DNA of 64,000 bases, from the NCBI GenBank assembly GCA_023389195.1, contig JAEWET010000016.1, forward strand, positions 124,001 to 188,000, given 5' to 3'. This DNA is from Aliihoeflea sp023389195 (GTDB lineage: Bacteria; Pseudomonadota; Alphaproteobacteria; Rhizobiales; Rhizobiaceae). The translations under genes were made by a program, and so were the position numbers. The notes beneath the pieces are model-generated. The model was not told the DNA's origin. It saw only the letters and a program-made list of their open reading frames with translations, and did not search any database. Positions 17,675 to 26,018 of this stretch are shown piece after piece. Every line of letters begins with the position of its first letter. The first letter of the stretch is position 1.

Positions 17675-17689
17675 TTGGAATCGTTCTAA
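17675..17689. promoter_or_regulatory. Candidate Irr-type iron control element (ICE)
   Basis: TTGGAATCGTTCTAA has the layout of the rhizobial ICE motif (TTTAGAA-N3-TTCTAAA), with near-complete agreement in the right half and GGAA instead of AGAA in the left. It lies about 200 bases upstream of bfd and overlaps the stop codon of the 56-residue gene. Downstream toward bfd on the minus strand, a TTGACA is followed 17 bases later by TTTGTA, a weak promoter candidate. In rhizobia Irr acts on iron storage and haem genes through such sites. Confidence 0.5.
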
Positions 17690-17856
17690 GGACGGTCGTC
17701 GGTCTCGTCGCGATACTGCTCATGCGTCCCGCGCACCTGCGCGTCGCGCTCGGAGCGCGTCAGCCGACGCCGGGTCAAGAGCGCATAGGCGATGGCGGCG
17801 GCCAGGACGATCGGAGCGAGGACGGTAACGAAGGACCATTCGAAGGATTCAAACAT
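17686..17856 (-). CDS. Small membrane protein, 56 residues, function unknown
   Basis: This frame is too short for routine ORF calling but well supported. The ATG at 17856 has an AAAGGAG ribosome site eight bases upstream. The product starts MFESFEWSFVT, has one hydrophobic helix (about 8-27, VTVLAPIVLAAAIAYALL), then a TRRRLTRSERDAQVRG basic stretch and an acidic tail. Positive charges directly after the helix predict N-out/C-in topology. No known family is recognised. It lies between the sugar dehydrogenase terminator and bfd on the same strand; its stop coincides with the possible Irr site. An iron link is only positional. Confidence 0.7.
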   Translation of the reverse strand: MFESFEWSFVTVLAPIVLAAAIAYALLTRRRLTRSERDAQVRGTHEQYRDETDDRP

Positions 17857-17917
17857 GGTTCGGCTCCTTTTTCAAAAAGATCAACGTCCGGTCGCTTTGG
17901 CCGTTCCGCAAAAGAAA

Positions 17918-17939
17918 GGGCGGCGCAAAAGCGCCGCCC
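17918..17939 (-). terminator. Rho-independent terminator of the sugar dehydrogenase gene
   Basis: A perfect 9-bp stem (GGGCGGCGC / GCGCCGCCC) with a four-base AAAA loop lies 26 bases past the stop. On the minus strand it is followed by TTTCTTTT. This is one of the clearest intrinsic terminators in the window. Confidence 0.9.
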
Positions 17940-17964
17940 GTCAATTGGTCGTGTCCGACGATCG

Positions 17965-19269
17965 TCAATCCTGTGCGCGTGCAAGGCGCAGGATGGTCGA
18001 CGAACCGCTATCGCGGTCCTCGGTGACGGCATAGATAGCGCCGTCAGGCCCCACCCGCACGTCGCGGATACGTGCATCGAGCGGGATGCGGGCCTCGCTG
18101 GCGACCTGGTCGCCTTCCATCTGCAGGACGACGAGGCCCTGCGTGACCAGACCGCCGATCAGGAGCGCGCCCTGCCAATCGGCAAACTCCTCGCCTTCAT
18201 AGACATCCATGCCCGAGGGACCGATGACCGGGTCCCAATAATAGACGGGTTGCTCCATGCCATCCATCTGCGTGACGCCTTCACCCACTTCCGCGCCGCT
18301 ATAGGCAACGCCGTAGGTGATGGTCGGCCAGCCGTAATTGAGGCCGGCTTCCGGCATGTTCAGTTCGTCGCCGCCCTTCGGGCCGTGCTCGACCGTCCAC
18401 AGGCGTCCTTCGCCGTCGAGCGTGGCCGACTGCAGGTTGCGGTGGCCGTAGCTGTAGATCTCCGACTGGGCGCCATCTTCGTCGACGAAGGGGTTGCCCT
18501 CGAAGGGCTCGCCGTCGAGCGTGACGCGGAAAATCTTGCCGAGCCCGCTTTCGAGATCCTGCGCCTGGTCGCGGATCGGCTCGTCCGAGCGCTCGCCGAC
18601 GGTGATGTAGAGCGCATTGTCGGCGTCGATTTCGAGGCGCGAACCGAAATGCTTGTCGCCGTCATAGCTCGGCATCTGCTGGAAGATGACTTCGACATCC
18701 TCGAGCGAGCCGCCATTCTCCTCGTCCGCGACGAGCGTGGCCGAGGCGACGGAGGTGCCGTTGCCGTCGTCGCGCGGCTCGGCGAAGGAGAAGAAGATGC
18801 GGTTGGATTCTTCGAAGTCGGGCGCCAGGATGACGTCGAGCAGGCCGCCCTGTCCGGCGGCCGCAACTTCGGGCACGCCTGAAATCTCGGGTCCGACCTC
18901 GCCTTCGGCCGTGATGATGTGCATCGCGCCGTCCTTGGCAGTGACGAGCATGCGTCCGTCCGGCAGGAATTCCATCGCCCAGAGATGCGGCAGGTCCTCG
19001 GCGACCGTCTGGACGTCGATCTGCGGCATTTCGGCAGGCTGGTCGGCGCGGGTCTGCTCGGGGAAGGCAGGCTCCTGGTCCGGCGCGTTCGGCGCGGCGG
19101 TCTCGACCGGGCCCGTTCCGGCAGCTTCGTCGCCCTCAGCCGGCGCGGCGCCCTCGACGTGCTCTGTACCGGTGTCGCCATTGGCATCGTCCTGCGCAAA
19201 GGCGGGGCCGGCAATCAGGCCGACGGCCAGAACGGTCGAGGCGAGAAGGCGGGTTGTGATATCGGACAT
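17965..19269 (-). CDS. PQQ-dependent sugar dehydrogenase family protein (soluble, YliI/Asd-like)
   Basis: This 434-residue secreted protein has a signal peptide (about 8-25, ending PAFA) and a long Asp/Glu/Ala/Pro-rich linker (about 26-80). A six-bladed beta-propeller of the glucose/sorbosone dehydrogenase family follows. Family motifs are LPHLWAMEFLPDGRMLVT, GGLLDVILAPDF with the following blade, a catalytic-type His in a DGDKHFGSRL segment, and SYGHRNLQ and EHGPKGGDELN toward the end. Members oxidise aldose sugars in the periplasm using PQQ. The ATG at 19269 has an AGGGAG ribosome site nine bases upstream and is preferred to 19290. It stands alone between two terminator-like structures. Confidence 0.88.
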   Translation of the reverse strand: MSDITTRLLASTVLAVGLIAGPAFAQDDANGDTGTEHVEGAAPAEGDEAAGTGPVETAAPNAPDQEPAFPEQTRADQPAEMPQIDVQTVAEDLPHLWAMEFLPDGRMLVTAKDGAMHIITAEGEVGPEISGVPEVAAAGQGGLLDVILAPDFEESNRIFFSFAEPRDDGNGTSVASATLVADEENGGSLEDVEVIFQQMPSYDGDKHFGSRLEIDADNALYITVGERSDEPIRDQAQDLESGLGKIFRVTLDGEPFEGNPFVDEDGAQSEIYSYGHRNLQSATLDGEGRLWTVEHGPKGGDELNMPEAGLNYGWPTITYGVAYSGAEVGEGVTQMDGMEQPVYYWDPVIGPSGMDVYEGEEFADWQGALLIGGLVTQGLVVLQMEGDQVASEARIPLDARIRDVRVGPDGAIYAVTEDRDSGSSTILRLARAQD

Positions 19270-19393
19270 GGATGATGGCTCCCTTTTCATGTGGTCGAAA
19301 GCCGCGGTTCAAGACCGCAGCGTCGGGATGCCAACGACCTGTGGCCGTGTGCGTTGCATGCGCGAAATCACAGTTGATTTATCTGACGGACCG

Positions 19394-21355
19394 TCAGGTC
19401 CGGGGGCGGCGTGCCAGAAGCAGGACGAAGTAACTTCCGCCGATGATCGCCGCGATCGTGCCGGCCGGAAGCTGCGCCGGATAGAGCAGCGAGCGGCCGA
19501 GCCAGTCGGAAACGGTGAGCAGCGACATGCCGATGAGCGCGGCGGCGAAGAGCTGATCCGCCGCGCGACGGGCGCCGAGAAGCGAGGCCAGATGCGGCGA
19601 GATGAGGCCGACGAAGGCGATCGGCCCCATGACCGAGGTGACGGCGGCGGTGATCGTTGCGGAAAAGACCAGCATGCCGAGCCGGGCGAGTGGGACTGAA
19701 AGGCCGCGCGAACCGGCCAGCGTGTCACCGGCGATGACGAGTGTCAGCGGGCGGCGGGCGAGAAGGCCGATCGCGAGGAAGCCGGCTGCGCCGAGCACCA
19801 GAAACAGCGCTTCGTCGGCCTGGACGCGATAGGTCGAGCCCGACATCCAGCCGACGATGGCGAAGGCCTCCTCGCCGCCGCGCGCAAGCACGAACTGGAC
19901 GATGGCGTCGAGAAGGGCGGCGAGCGAGATGCCGGCGAGCGCCATGATGCCGGGCGCGTAGTCGGTGCGCCTGCCGAAGAGGATGAGAAGGCCAAGCACC
20001 GCCGCGCTGCCGAGGACCGCGATACCTGCGCTGGCATCGTGGATCGAGCCGCCGGCGAGGATCGAGCTGGCGACGAGCGCGAGCGAGGCGCCGGACGTCA
20101 TGCCCATGATGTCGGGGCTGGCGAGCGGGTTGCGAATGAGGCGCTGGAGAACGACGCCGGCGATGGCCATGGCGACGCCGGCGGCAGCGGCGGCGGCGAT
20201 GCGCGGCCAGCGAAGCGCGAAGACGAGTTCGCTCGGCCATTCGACGCGCCAGCCCTCGCCGGTCACGGCGACCGCGAAGGAACTTGCGACGAGTGCGGCG
20301 GCGAGAAGCGCGAGCAGGCCGAGCGCGGGCATGGACATGCGCTCTCGCCCCTTCGGCAAGAAGAAGCGCAGATGGTCGCGAGCTTTCATCTGCCGCGCGG
20401 CGAGCCAGATCAGCGCCGGTGCGCCGACGAGGGCGGCGGTGGCGCCGCTCGGGATCATGTCGGCGGTGAAGTTGGAGCCGTAGAGCGCGATGGCGTCGGT
20501 GCCGACCATCAGCGCCGCGCCGAGCGCGATGCTGGAAAGGAGCCGGTCGAGCGTGGAGCGCGCGCCGGCCATTCGCGCGATGTTGGGGGCGATGAGGCCG
20601 ATGAAGCCGATGACCCCGACGATGGCGACGACATTGGCCGTCAGCCAGAGCGCGACGAGGAGAGCCAGTCCGAGGACCTGCAGGATAGGCACGCCGCGCG
20701 CCGATGCGCCCTGCTCGCCCAGCCGCAGGAGCGTCAGCGGGCGGGAGAGGAGCAGCGCGAAGGGCAGCGCGACGAGAAGGCGCGGCCAGAGCCACGAGAC
20801 GCCCTGCCAGTCGATCTGGGTGAGATCGCCCGCGCCCCAGACGAAGAGGTGGCGGACGTAGAACTCGTTCATGATGATGAGCGTCACGGCGACGGCCGAG
20901 AGGAGCAGGTTCAGCGCCATGCCGGCGAGCACGATCGGCAGGCCGCCGATGCCCTGCCGCCCGGCGATGGCGAGCACCAGCGCCATGGTCGCCGATGCGC
21001 CGGCGAGCGCGAACCATTCGCCGTAGGCGGCTGCCAAGCCGGGCACAAAGACGGTCGCGGCATAAAGCCCGACGCGGGCGCCGGCCGAGACGCCGAGCGT
21101 CATCGGCGAGGCGAGCCGGTTCTGCGTCGCCTCTTGCATGATCGCGCCGGAGAGCCCGAGCGCGGCGCCGGCCAGCAGCGCCATCGCAAGGCGCGGCAGG
21201 ACGGAATGGTAGAAGCGAACTTCCTCAAAGAGATCGGGAGCGACACTGGTCGCGAGTTGCCATTTCTGCGCGAGCGGCAGCGGGCTCGAGACGCCGAGAT
21301 GGATCAGCGTGGCAGCGACGAGCGCGGCCAGGCAAAGGGCGATGCGGCTCGTCAT
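19394..21355 (-). CDS. fhuB: Fe(III)-hydroxamate ABC transporter permease FhuB, double-domain
   Basis: The 653-residue inner-membrane protein consists of two FecCD-type permease halves (about 1-330 and 335-653). Each has around ten membrane helices and the family motifs: RLASPMTLGVSAGA and GFIGLIAPNIAR in the first half, RNPLASPDIMGMTSGA and AFVGLISPHLA in the second. This tandem fusion is the hallmark of FhuB. With FhuC and FhuD it imports ferric hydroxamate siderophores such as ferrichrome. It is the last gene of the operon and overlaps fhuD by four bases. No strong terminator is seen after it. Confidence 0.93.
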   Translation of the reverse strand: MTSRIALCLAALVAATLIHLGVSSPLPLAQKWQLATSVAPDLFEEVRFYHSVLPRLAMALLAGAALGLSGAIMQEATQNRLASPMTLGVSAGARVGLYAATVFVPGLAAAYGEWFALAGASATMALVLAIAGRQGIGGLPIVLAGMALNLLLSAVAVTLIIMNEFYVRHLFVWGAGDLTQIDWQGVSWLWPRLLVALPFALLLSRPLTLLRLGEQGASARGVPILQVLGLALLVALWLTANVVAIVGVIGFIGLIAPNIARMAGARSTLDRLLSSIALGAALMVGTDAIALYGSNFTADMIPSGATAALVGAPALIWLAARQMKARDHLRFFLPKGRERMSMPALGLLALLAAALVASSFAVAVTGEGWRVEWPSELVFALRWPRIAAAAAAGVAMAIAGVVLQRLIRNPLASPDIMGMTSGASLALVASSILAGGSIHDASAGIAVLGSAAVLGLLILFGRRTDYAPGIMALAGISLAALLDAIVQFVLARGGEEAFAIVGWMSGSTYRVQADEALFLVLGAAGFLAIGLLARRPLTLVIAGDTLAGSRGLSVPLARLGMLVFSATITAAVTSVMGPIAFVGLISPHLASLLGARRAADQLFAAALIGMSLLTVSDWLGRSLLYPAQLPAGTIAAIIGGSYFVLLLARRPRT

Positions 21356-22263
21356 GGATCGATGGTCAGCAGCGCTTCGGTGAAGGCCTCGGCGAGATAG
21401 CCGATGGAAAAGGCCCCGCCGAAGGTCCAGCTCGGCCGGACGCCGGCGAAACGGTGCTCGCGCACGAAGGGCATCGCCTGCCAGAGCGGCGAGGGGAAGA
21501 GCTGGTCGGCCGCGCGGAAGGGCTCGATGTTCAAGATGATGCCCTCATCGACCGGGCCGAGCTGCTCGACGCGCTTTTGCACGAAGCCCCATGTCGTCGC
21601 GGGTTGCGGGAAGGCCGGTTCGAGACCGAGCGCGAGAAGCGCGGCCTGCGACGTCGAGTTGCCGCCATGGACCCGCACCCGCGCCTGGTCCATCAGGCTG
21701 ATCGCGGTGACCTTCGGCAGGTCGCCGCCGAAATGGCGCTCGACCGTGCCGCGCAAGGCGGCGAGATGCGCGTCGAGCCCGGCGAGGCGCTCCCGGGCGA
21801 GGTCCTCGCGGTCGAAGAGGCGGGCAAGCTCCAGATAGCTGGTGCGGGTCGCCTCGGCATTGTCGTGGTCGAGGCTGAAGAGCGTGAAATGGATCACCGG
21901 CGCGATGCGTTCGAGGACGGGCGCGAGTTCGGCCTGGTCGTCGGAGATCACGATCAGGTCGGGCTTCAGTTCGGCGATGCGCTCGACATTGGGCTCGTCG
22001 CGGCGGCCGACATTCTCGACGCCGGGTTCGAGCGCGGGCTGGACGACCCAGAGGCCGTAGCCGTCGGGGTCGGCGACCGCGAGGAGCGGGACGTCGAGCT
22101 CGACGAGCTGTTCGACGACGGCCCAGGAAAGCGCGATCACGCGCTGCGGGATTTCGGCGAAGGTCTGGGTGCCGCGGCTGTCGGTGATCGTGGTCTGGGC
22201 GAAGGCGGGCATCGCCATGACGAGAAGAGCCGCGAGGACGGCGCGGCGGGACATGACTCGCAT
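21352..22263 (-). CDS. fhuD: Fe(III)-hydroxamate-binding protein FhuD
   Basis: The 303-residue periplasmic binding protein has an N-terminal MSRRAVLAALL signal, twin-arginine-like but with only two arginines in the exact motif, ending at PAFA. The mature domain fits the helical-backbone class III binders: RVIALSWAVVEQLVELD near 45 and ELKPDLIVISDDQAELAP near 100. It delivers the siderophore to FhuB. It starts two bases after the fhuC stop and overlaps fhuB, so all are on one mRNA. Confidence 0.9.
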   Translation of the reverse strand: MRVMSRRAVLAALLVMAMPAFAQTTITDSRGTQTFAEIPQRVIALSWAVVEQLVELDVPLLAVADPDGYGLWVVQPALEPGVENVGRRDEPNVERIAELKPDLIVISDDQAELAPVLERIAPVIHFTLFSLDHDNAEATRTSYLELARLFDREDLARERLAGLDAHLAALRGTVERHFGGDLPKVTAISLMDQARVRVHGGNSTSQAALLALGLEPAFPQPATTWGFVQKRVEQLGPVDEGIILNIEPFRAADQLFPSPLWQAMPFVREHRFAGVRPSWTFGGAFSIGYLAEAFTEALLTIDP

Positions 22264-22264
22264 C

Positions 22265-23032
22265 TCAGGCCACGATCGCGATCGGATGGGCGTCGTCGGG
22301 ATGCGGCAGGAGGCGGATGTCGATGCCGTAGAGTTCGCTCAGGAGCCTGCCCGACATGAGTTCGGCCGGCGGCCCGTCGAAGGCGATGCGGCCGTCCTTC
22401 AGCGCGATGACGCGGTCGGAAAAGCGCGCGGCGAGGTTGACGTCGTGGAGGACGACGACGACGCCGCGCCCGGCCGAACGGTTCAGCCCGCGCAGGAGCG
22501 ACATGACGCCATATTGGTGGACGAGGTCGAGCGCGGAAGTTGGCTCGTCGAGAAGCAGCAGCGGTGATTGCTGCGCGATCAGCATCGCGATCCAGGCGCG
22601 CTGGCGCTCGCCGCCGGATAGCTGGTCGACCATGCGCGAGGCGTAGGAGGTCAGATCGGTCGCGACGAGCGCGTCCTCGACGGCCTGCCGATCCTCGTCC
22701 TTCCAGATGCCGAGCGCGCCGCGCCAGGCGTAGCGGCCAAGCCCGACGAGTTCGCGCACGTCGAGGCCGGGTACGTCGGCAAGAAGCTGCGGCAGGAAGG
22801 CGAGGCGGCGGGCGAGATCGCGCTGCGAGATGCCGTGAAGATCGGCGCCGTCGAGGATCAGCCGGCCGGAGCTCGGCTTCTGCTGTCGCGCCATCAGGCT
22901 CATCAGCGTCGACTTGCCGGAGCCGTTATGGCCGATGATGGCGGTGAAGGCACTGCCGGAGAGGGAGAGTTCGGGCACTGCGAGGACCGTGCGCGCGCCG
23001 TGGCGCATCTCGATGTCGCGCAGATCAAGCAT
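22265..23032 (-). CDS. fhuC: Fe(III)-hydroxamate ABC transporter ATPase FhuC
   Basis: This 255-residue ATPase has Walker A GHNGSGKST (about 34-42), Q-loop FLPQLLAD, signature LSGGERQRA, Walker B LLLLDEPTSALD and the H-loop VLHDVNLA. Its closest named relatives are FhuC and FepC. The ATG at 23032 (MLDLRDIEMRHG) is chosen over a longer frame because the upstream part reads as fhuF in another frame. It overlaps the fhuF end by eight bases. Confidence 0.92.
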   Translation of the reverse strand: MLDLRDIEMRHGARTVLAVPELSLSGSAFTAIIGHNGSGKSTLMSLMARQQKPSSGRLILDGADLHGISQRDLARRLAFLPQLLADVPGLDVRELVGLGRYAWRGALGIWKDEDRQAVEDALVATDLTSYASRMVDQLSGGERQRAWIAMLIAQQSPLLLLDEPTSALDLVHQYGVMSLLRGLNRSAGRGVVVVLHDVNLAARFSDRVIALKDGRIAFDGPPAELMSGRLLSELYGIDIRLLPHPDDAHPIAIVA

Positions 23033-23780
23033 GGGCGCTCCAATAGGCCTGCATCCGCTCCATGCGAAGCGCGCGGGGCTGTTTGGGACAGGATTGGCAA
23101 AGCGCGCCGGGCTCGCACAGATAGTGGAGGCAGCACTGCTTGCGGTCGAGGACCGGATGAAGCGCGCCGCTCTCCAGGCGCACGTCGGCAAGTGCGCTCA
23201 TGCCCGAAAGGCCCGCGGCGTCGAGCCAGCGGTCGGCATGGGTGCAGACGTCGAGATGCGGCTCGTGCGCGTGGAGATGAACGAGGGTGCCGAGAATGCG
23301 GTCGGCGAGAAGCCGGTAGGCGATCTTCTCCTTGACCGGCGAAATGGCGCAGAGCCCGGCGAAAAGATGGTCCGCGATCGCGCGGATGCGGGTCGCCGTC
23401 AGCTCGATCATCCCGGCGAGGTCGGTGCGCAGGCTCTCGCCCGCGGGCAGGCGAAACCCGTAGACGCCGCCATTGGCGACGCACTGGCCCATGCGGTCGA
23501 TGGGAAGCGCGACGTTCTGGCCGTGCACGGCCATGATGCCGGCCATGGCGGGCTGCCAGACCAGCATCGACCAGCTCCGGACCGCATGGTAGGCGCGGCC
23601 GGCGGGGGCATGGGCCGAAGCGATCTCGCCGTAGAGCCGGGCGATGGCGGCGTCGTCGTCGCCCGCGCCGAGCCAGCCCGAAGGCGTGGCGGAAAATTCG
23701 GCGTCGATGCCCGGCATGGCCGTCCGGACCGCGTCGATGAACGCGGTCTCGGCTTCAGCCTTGTCGAGCGCGACGCCCAT
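23025..23780 (-). CDS. fhuF: Siderophore-iron reductase, FhuF-like [2Fe-2S] protein
   Basis: The 251-residue cytoplasmic protein carries at its C-terminus the FhuF cluster motif C-C-x10-C-x2-C, seen as QCC, then LCQSCPKQ. The rest is a helical domain with conserved HGQNVALP. FhuF-type enzymes reduce the iron in imported hydroxamate complexes so that it is released. Its place between the receptor and fhuC supports this. The spacing to the receptor stop is eight bases. It may belong to the related reductase subgroup rather than to strict FhuF. Confidence 0.88.
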   Translation of the reverse strand: MGVALDKAEAETAFIDAVRTAMPGIDAEFSATPSGWLGAGDDDAAIARLYGEIASAHAPAGRAYHAVRSWSMLVWQPAMAGIMAVHGQNVALPIDRMGQCVANGGVYGFRLPAGESLRTDLAGMIELTATRIRAIADHLFAGLCAISPVKEKIAYRLLADRILGTLVHLHAHEPHLDVCTHADRWLDAAGLSGMSALADVRLESGALHPVLDRKQCCLHYLCEPGALCQSCPKQPRALRMERMQAYWSAHA

Positions 23781-23788
23781 GCCCGCCC

Positions 23789-25846
23789 CTAGAACTTCGA
23801 GGTGAGCTTGAGGGCGACGGTGCGGCGCTCGCCGTAGAAGCAGTCGCCGCGTGCAAGGCAGGTGGTGACGTGCTTCTTGTCGAACAGGTTGCGCGCGTTG
23901 AGCGTGACGTCCCAGTTCTCGGCCTCGAAGCCGATCATGGCGTCGGCCAGGACGTAGTCGGGCGTTTCGATCGTGTCGACGCCATCATAGCTGGTGCCGA
24001 CATAGCGCACGCCCGCGCCGGCCTTGAAGCCTTCCCATTCGCCGCCCGGACGCCAGGTGCCCCAGGCGCTCGCCTGATGCGTCGGGACGCTGGCGAGGCG
24101 GAAGCCGGCCGAGGTCTCGGTGTCGAGATAGGAATAGCCGGCGAGAAGCTCGAACTCCGAATTGATCAGCGTCTGCGCCTCAAGCTCGAAACCCCTGATC
24201 GTCACATCGCCGAGCTGCGCCTGGAAGCCCGGATTGGTGGGATCTCCGACGAGGCGGCCGTTCTCTTCGATATGGAAGACGGAAGCGGTGAAGATCGAAG
24301 GCGTGCCCACCGGCTGATACTTGATGCCGGCCTCGACCTGCTTGCCCCTGAGGGGACGGAAGGGCGTACCCCAGACGTCGGTTCCGGTGGTCGGCAGGAA
24401 GGATTCGGAATAGCTGACATAGGGCGAAATGCCGTTGTCGAAGGCGTAGAGCAGGCCGACATCCTTCGACAGGACATTGTCGGTGTCGCCGGCCCCGTCG
24501 CGCGCGATATCGTAGCGCAGGCCGCCCGAGACGAACCAGTTGTCGAGGCGCACCTGGTCGCTGACATAGAAGCCGGTCTGGCGCGTTTTGGTGACGGCGC
24601 GCGGCGACAGGCCCGGAATGACGGGAATGTTGCCGTAGACGGGCTCGTAGAGATCGATCGGGGACGCGGCGCCGTAATAGCTTGCCGTGCCGAGATTGAC
24701 ATATTGCTGGTCGACGCCGAAGGCGATCTTGTGCTCAAGCGCGCCGGTGAACGTGTTGGCGTTGAAGCGCACGTCGCCGGTGAAGGCCTGCACGTCCGAA
24801 TCCGCCACATAGACGACGCGGTCGATGGTGCGCCCGTCCGGATTGATGGTCGGCGGGAAGGCCGGATACATCGAGCGATAATCGGCATTGCTGTCCGAGT
24901 AGCGCGCGCGGGCGCTCATCGACCAGACCTCGTTGAATCGGTGGTCGAAGATCGCCGTCACGGCCGTCTGCTCGGTGTCGTACCGGTCGAACCCGGGTTC
25001 GGACAGGAACACGCTGTCGTCGATCTGGCCGTTCGGCGCCGGGAAGATGGTGCCCTGCCACGGCAGGAACTGCGTTGAGGTGCCGGATTCGTTGCGCTGC
25101 GCGTTGAGGAGAACCGTCAGGCTGGTGTCGTCGCTCGGCGCCCAGGTGAAGGACGGCGCGAAGAGGTAGGAATTGTCGTCGACATAGTCGACCTGCGTGT
25201 CGCTGTCGCGGAACGCGCCGACGAAGCGGTAGAGGAACTCTCCATTGGCATCGAGCGCGCCGGTCATGTCGAGACCGACCTGCTTGCGGTTGTGCGTGCC
25301 ATATTCGACGAAGGCCTCGCGGCTCGTCTCGGCCTCGGGCATCTTGCTCGTCAGATTGACGATGCCGCCGATGGAGCTCTGGCCATAGAGCGTGGAGGCC
25401 GGGCCCTTGACGATGTCGACGCGCTCCAGCGCGTAGGGGTGCGGGCGGACATTGTTGTAGAAGCCGAAGATCTCCTGCAGCCCGTCGCGATACTGAACCG
25501 GCGAGACGCCGCGCACATAGGACCAGTCGCCGCGCGTGTCGTAGCCGAAGGTCGCACCGAAGACGCCGGGCGTGTACATCAGCGCGTCCTGTACGGACTG
25601 CATGCCCTGGTCGGCAATGCGCTGTTCGGTGATGACGTTGACCGAGCGCGGCGTCTCGATGATCGGGGTGTCCGTTTTCGTCGCGGACGACGAGTCCTGC
25701 GCGATCGTGTCGCCCTTCGGGCCGCCGCTCTGCTGGGCATCGCCGCCTTCGACGACGAGCGTTTCGAGAACCGTCGTGTCTTGCGCCTGCGCGCCCGACC
25801 CCAATACCAATGCCGCGCCAGCGGCCGCAATCAAACGCGCCTTCAT
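23789..25846 (-). CDS. TonB-dependent siderophore receptor, FhuA/FhuE-like
   Basis: The 685-residue outer-membrane receptor has a signal peptide (about 3-21, ending AQA). The plug domain (about 60-170) includes TPRSVNVITEQRIADQGMQ and a DIVKGPASTLYGQSSIGG segment. A 22-strand beta-barrel follows, ending in the typical aromatic C-terminus (LKLTSKF). The TonB box region is near ETLVVEGG. It is the first gene of the operon. The ATG at 25846 has a GGGGGA ribosome site; the frame is open further up, but that part is not signal-like. With fhuCDB downstream the likely ligand is a hydroxamate such as ferrichrome; exact specificity is not predictable. Confidence 0.92.
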   Translation of the reverse strand: MKARLIAAAGAALVLGSGAQAQDTTVLETLVVEGGDAQQSGGPKGDTIAQDSSSATKTDTPIIETPRSVNVITEQRIADQGMQSVQDALMYTPGVFGATFGYDTRGDWSYVRGVSPVQYRDGLQEIFGFYNNVRPHPYALERVDIVKGPASTLYGQSSIGGIVNLTSKMPEAETSREAFVEYGTHNRKQVGLDMTGALDANGEFLYRFVGAFRDSDTQVDYVDDNSYLFAPSFTWAPSDDTSLTVLLNAQRNESGTSTQFLPWQGTIFPAPNGQIDDSVFLSEPGFDRYDTEQTAVTAIFDHRFNEVWSMSARARYSDSNADYRSMYPAFPPTINPDGRTIDRVVYVADSDVQAFTGDVRFNANTFTGALEHKIAFGVDQQYVNLGTASYYGAASPIDLYEPVYGNIPVIPGLSPRAVTKTRQTGFYVSDQVRLDNWFVSGGLRYDIARDGAGDTDNVLSKDVGLLYAFDNGISPYVSYSESFLPTTGTDVWGTPFRPLRGKQVEAGIKYQPVGTPSIFTASVFHIEENGRLVGDPTNPGFQAQLGDVTIRGFELEAQTLINSEFELLAGYSYLDTETSAGFRLASVPTHQASAWGTWRPGGEWEGFKAGAGVRYVGTSYDGVDTIETPDYVLADAMIGFEAENWDVTLNARNLFDKKHVTTCLARGDCFYGERRTVALKLTSKF

Positions 25847-25940
25847 CCCGTCCCCCGGAAAAATACACTCGAGCAAAAAATTCGCCGCGTGCCTTGCCGG
25901 GTGGCTGGGTAGGACGATCAATCACGTCCAGCTATTATTG

Positions 25941-25957
25941 TTGACTGTTGGTGTCAA
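25941..25957. promoter_or_regulatory. Candidate RirA iron-responsive operator (IRO)
   Basis: TTGACTGTTGGTGTCAA is a 17-bp palindrome containing TGA-N9-TCA, the consensus for RirA iron-responsive operators of rhizobia. It lies about 95 bases upstream of the siderophore receptor start, the expected place for iron repression of the whole fhu operon. A minus-strand AATAAT lies just downstream and could be part of the promoter -10. Confidence 0.7.
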
Positions 25958-26018
25958 CTTTGAATGCGCGCGTTTTTGCGGTCGGCCGCGTTTCGTGTCC
26001 GCGCGGTGACATGTCGCC

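Noticed and set aside
19383..19397. CTGACGGACCGTCAG as terminator of fhuB
   Set aside because: It overlaps the stop codon, has almost no loop and no T-tract follows on the minus strand.
20039..21400. 453-codon plus-strand frame opposite fhuB
   Set aside because: Antisense of hydrophobic codons gives an Asp/Glu/Arg/His-rich chain with no family.
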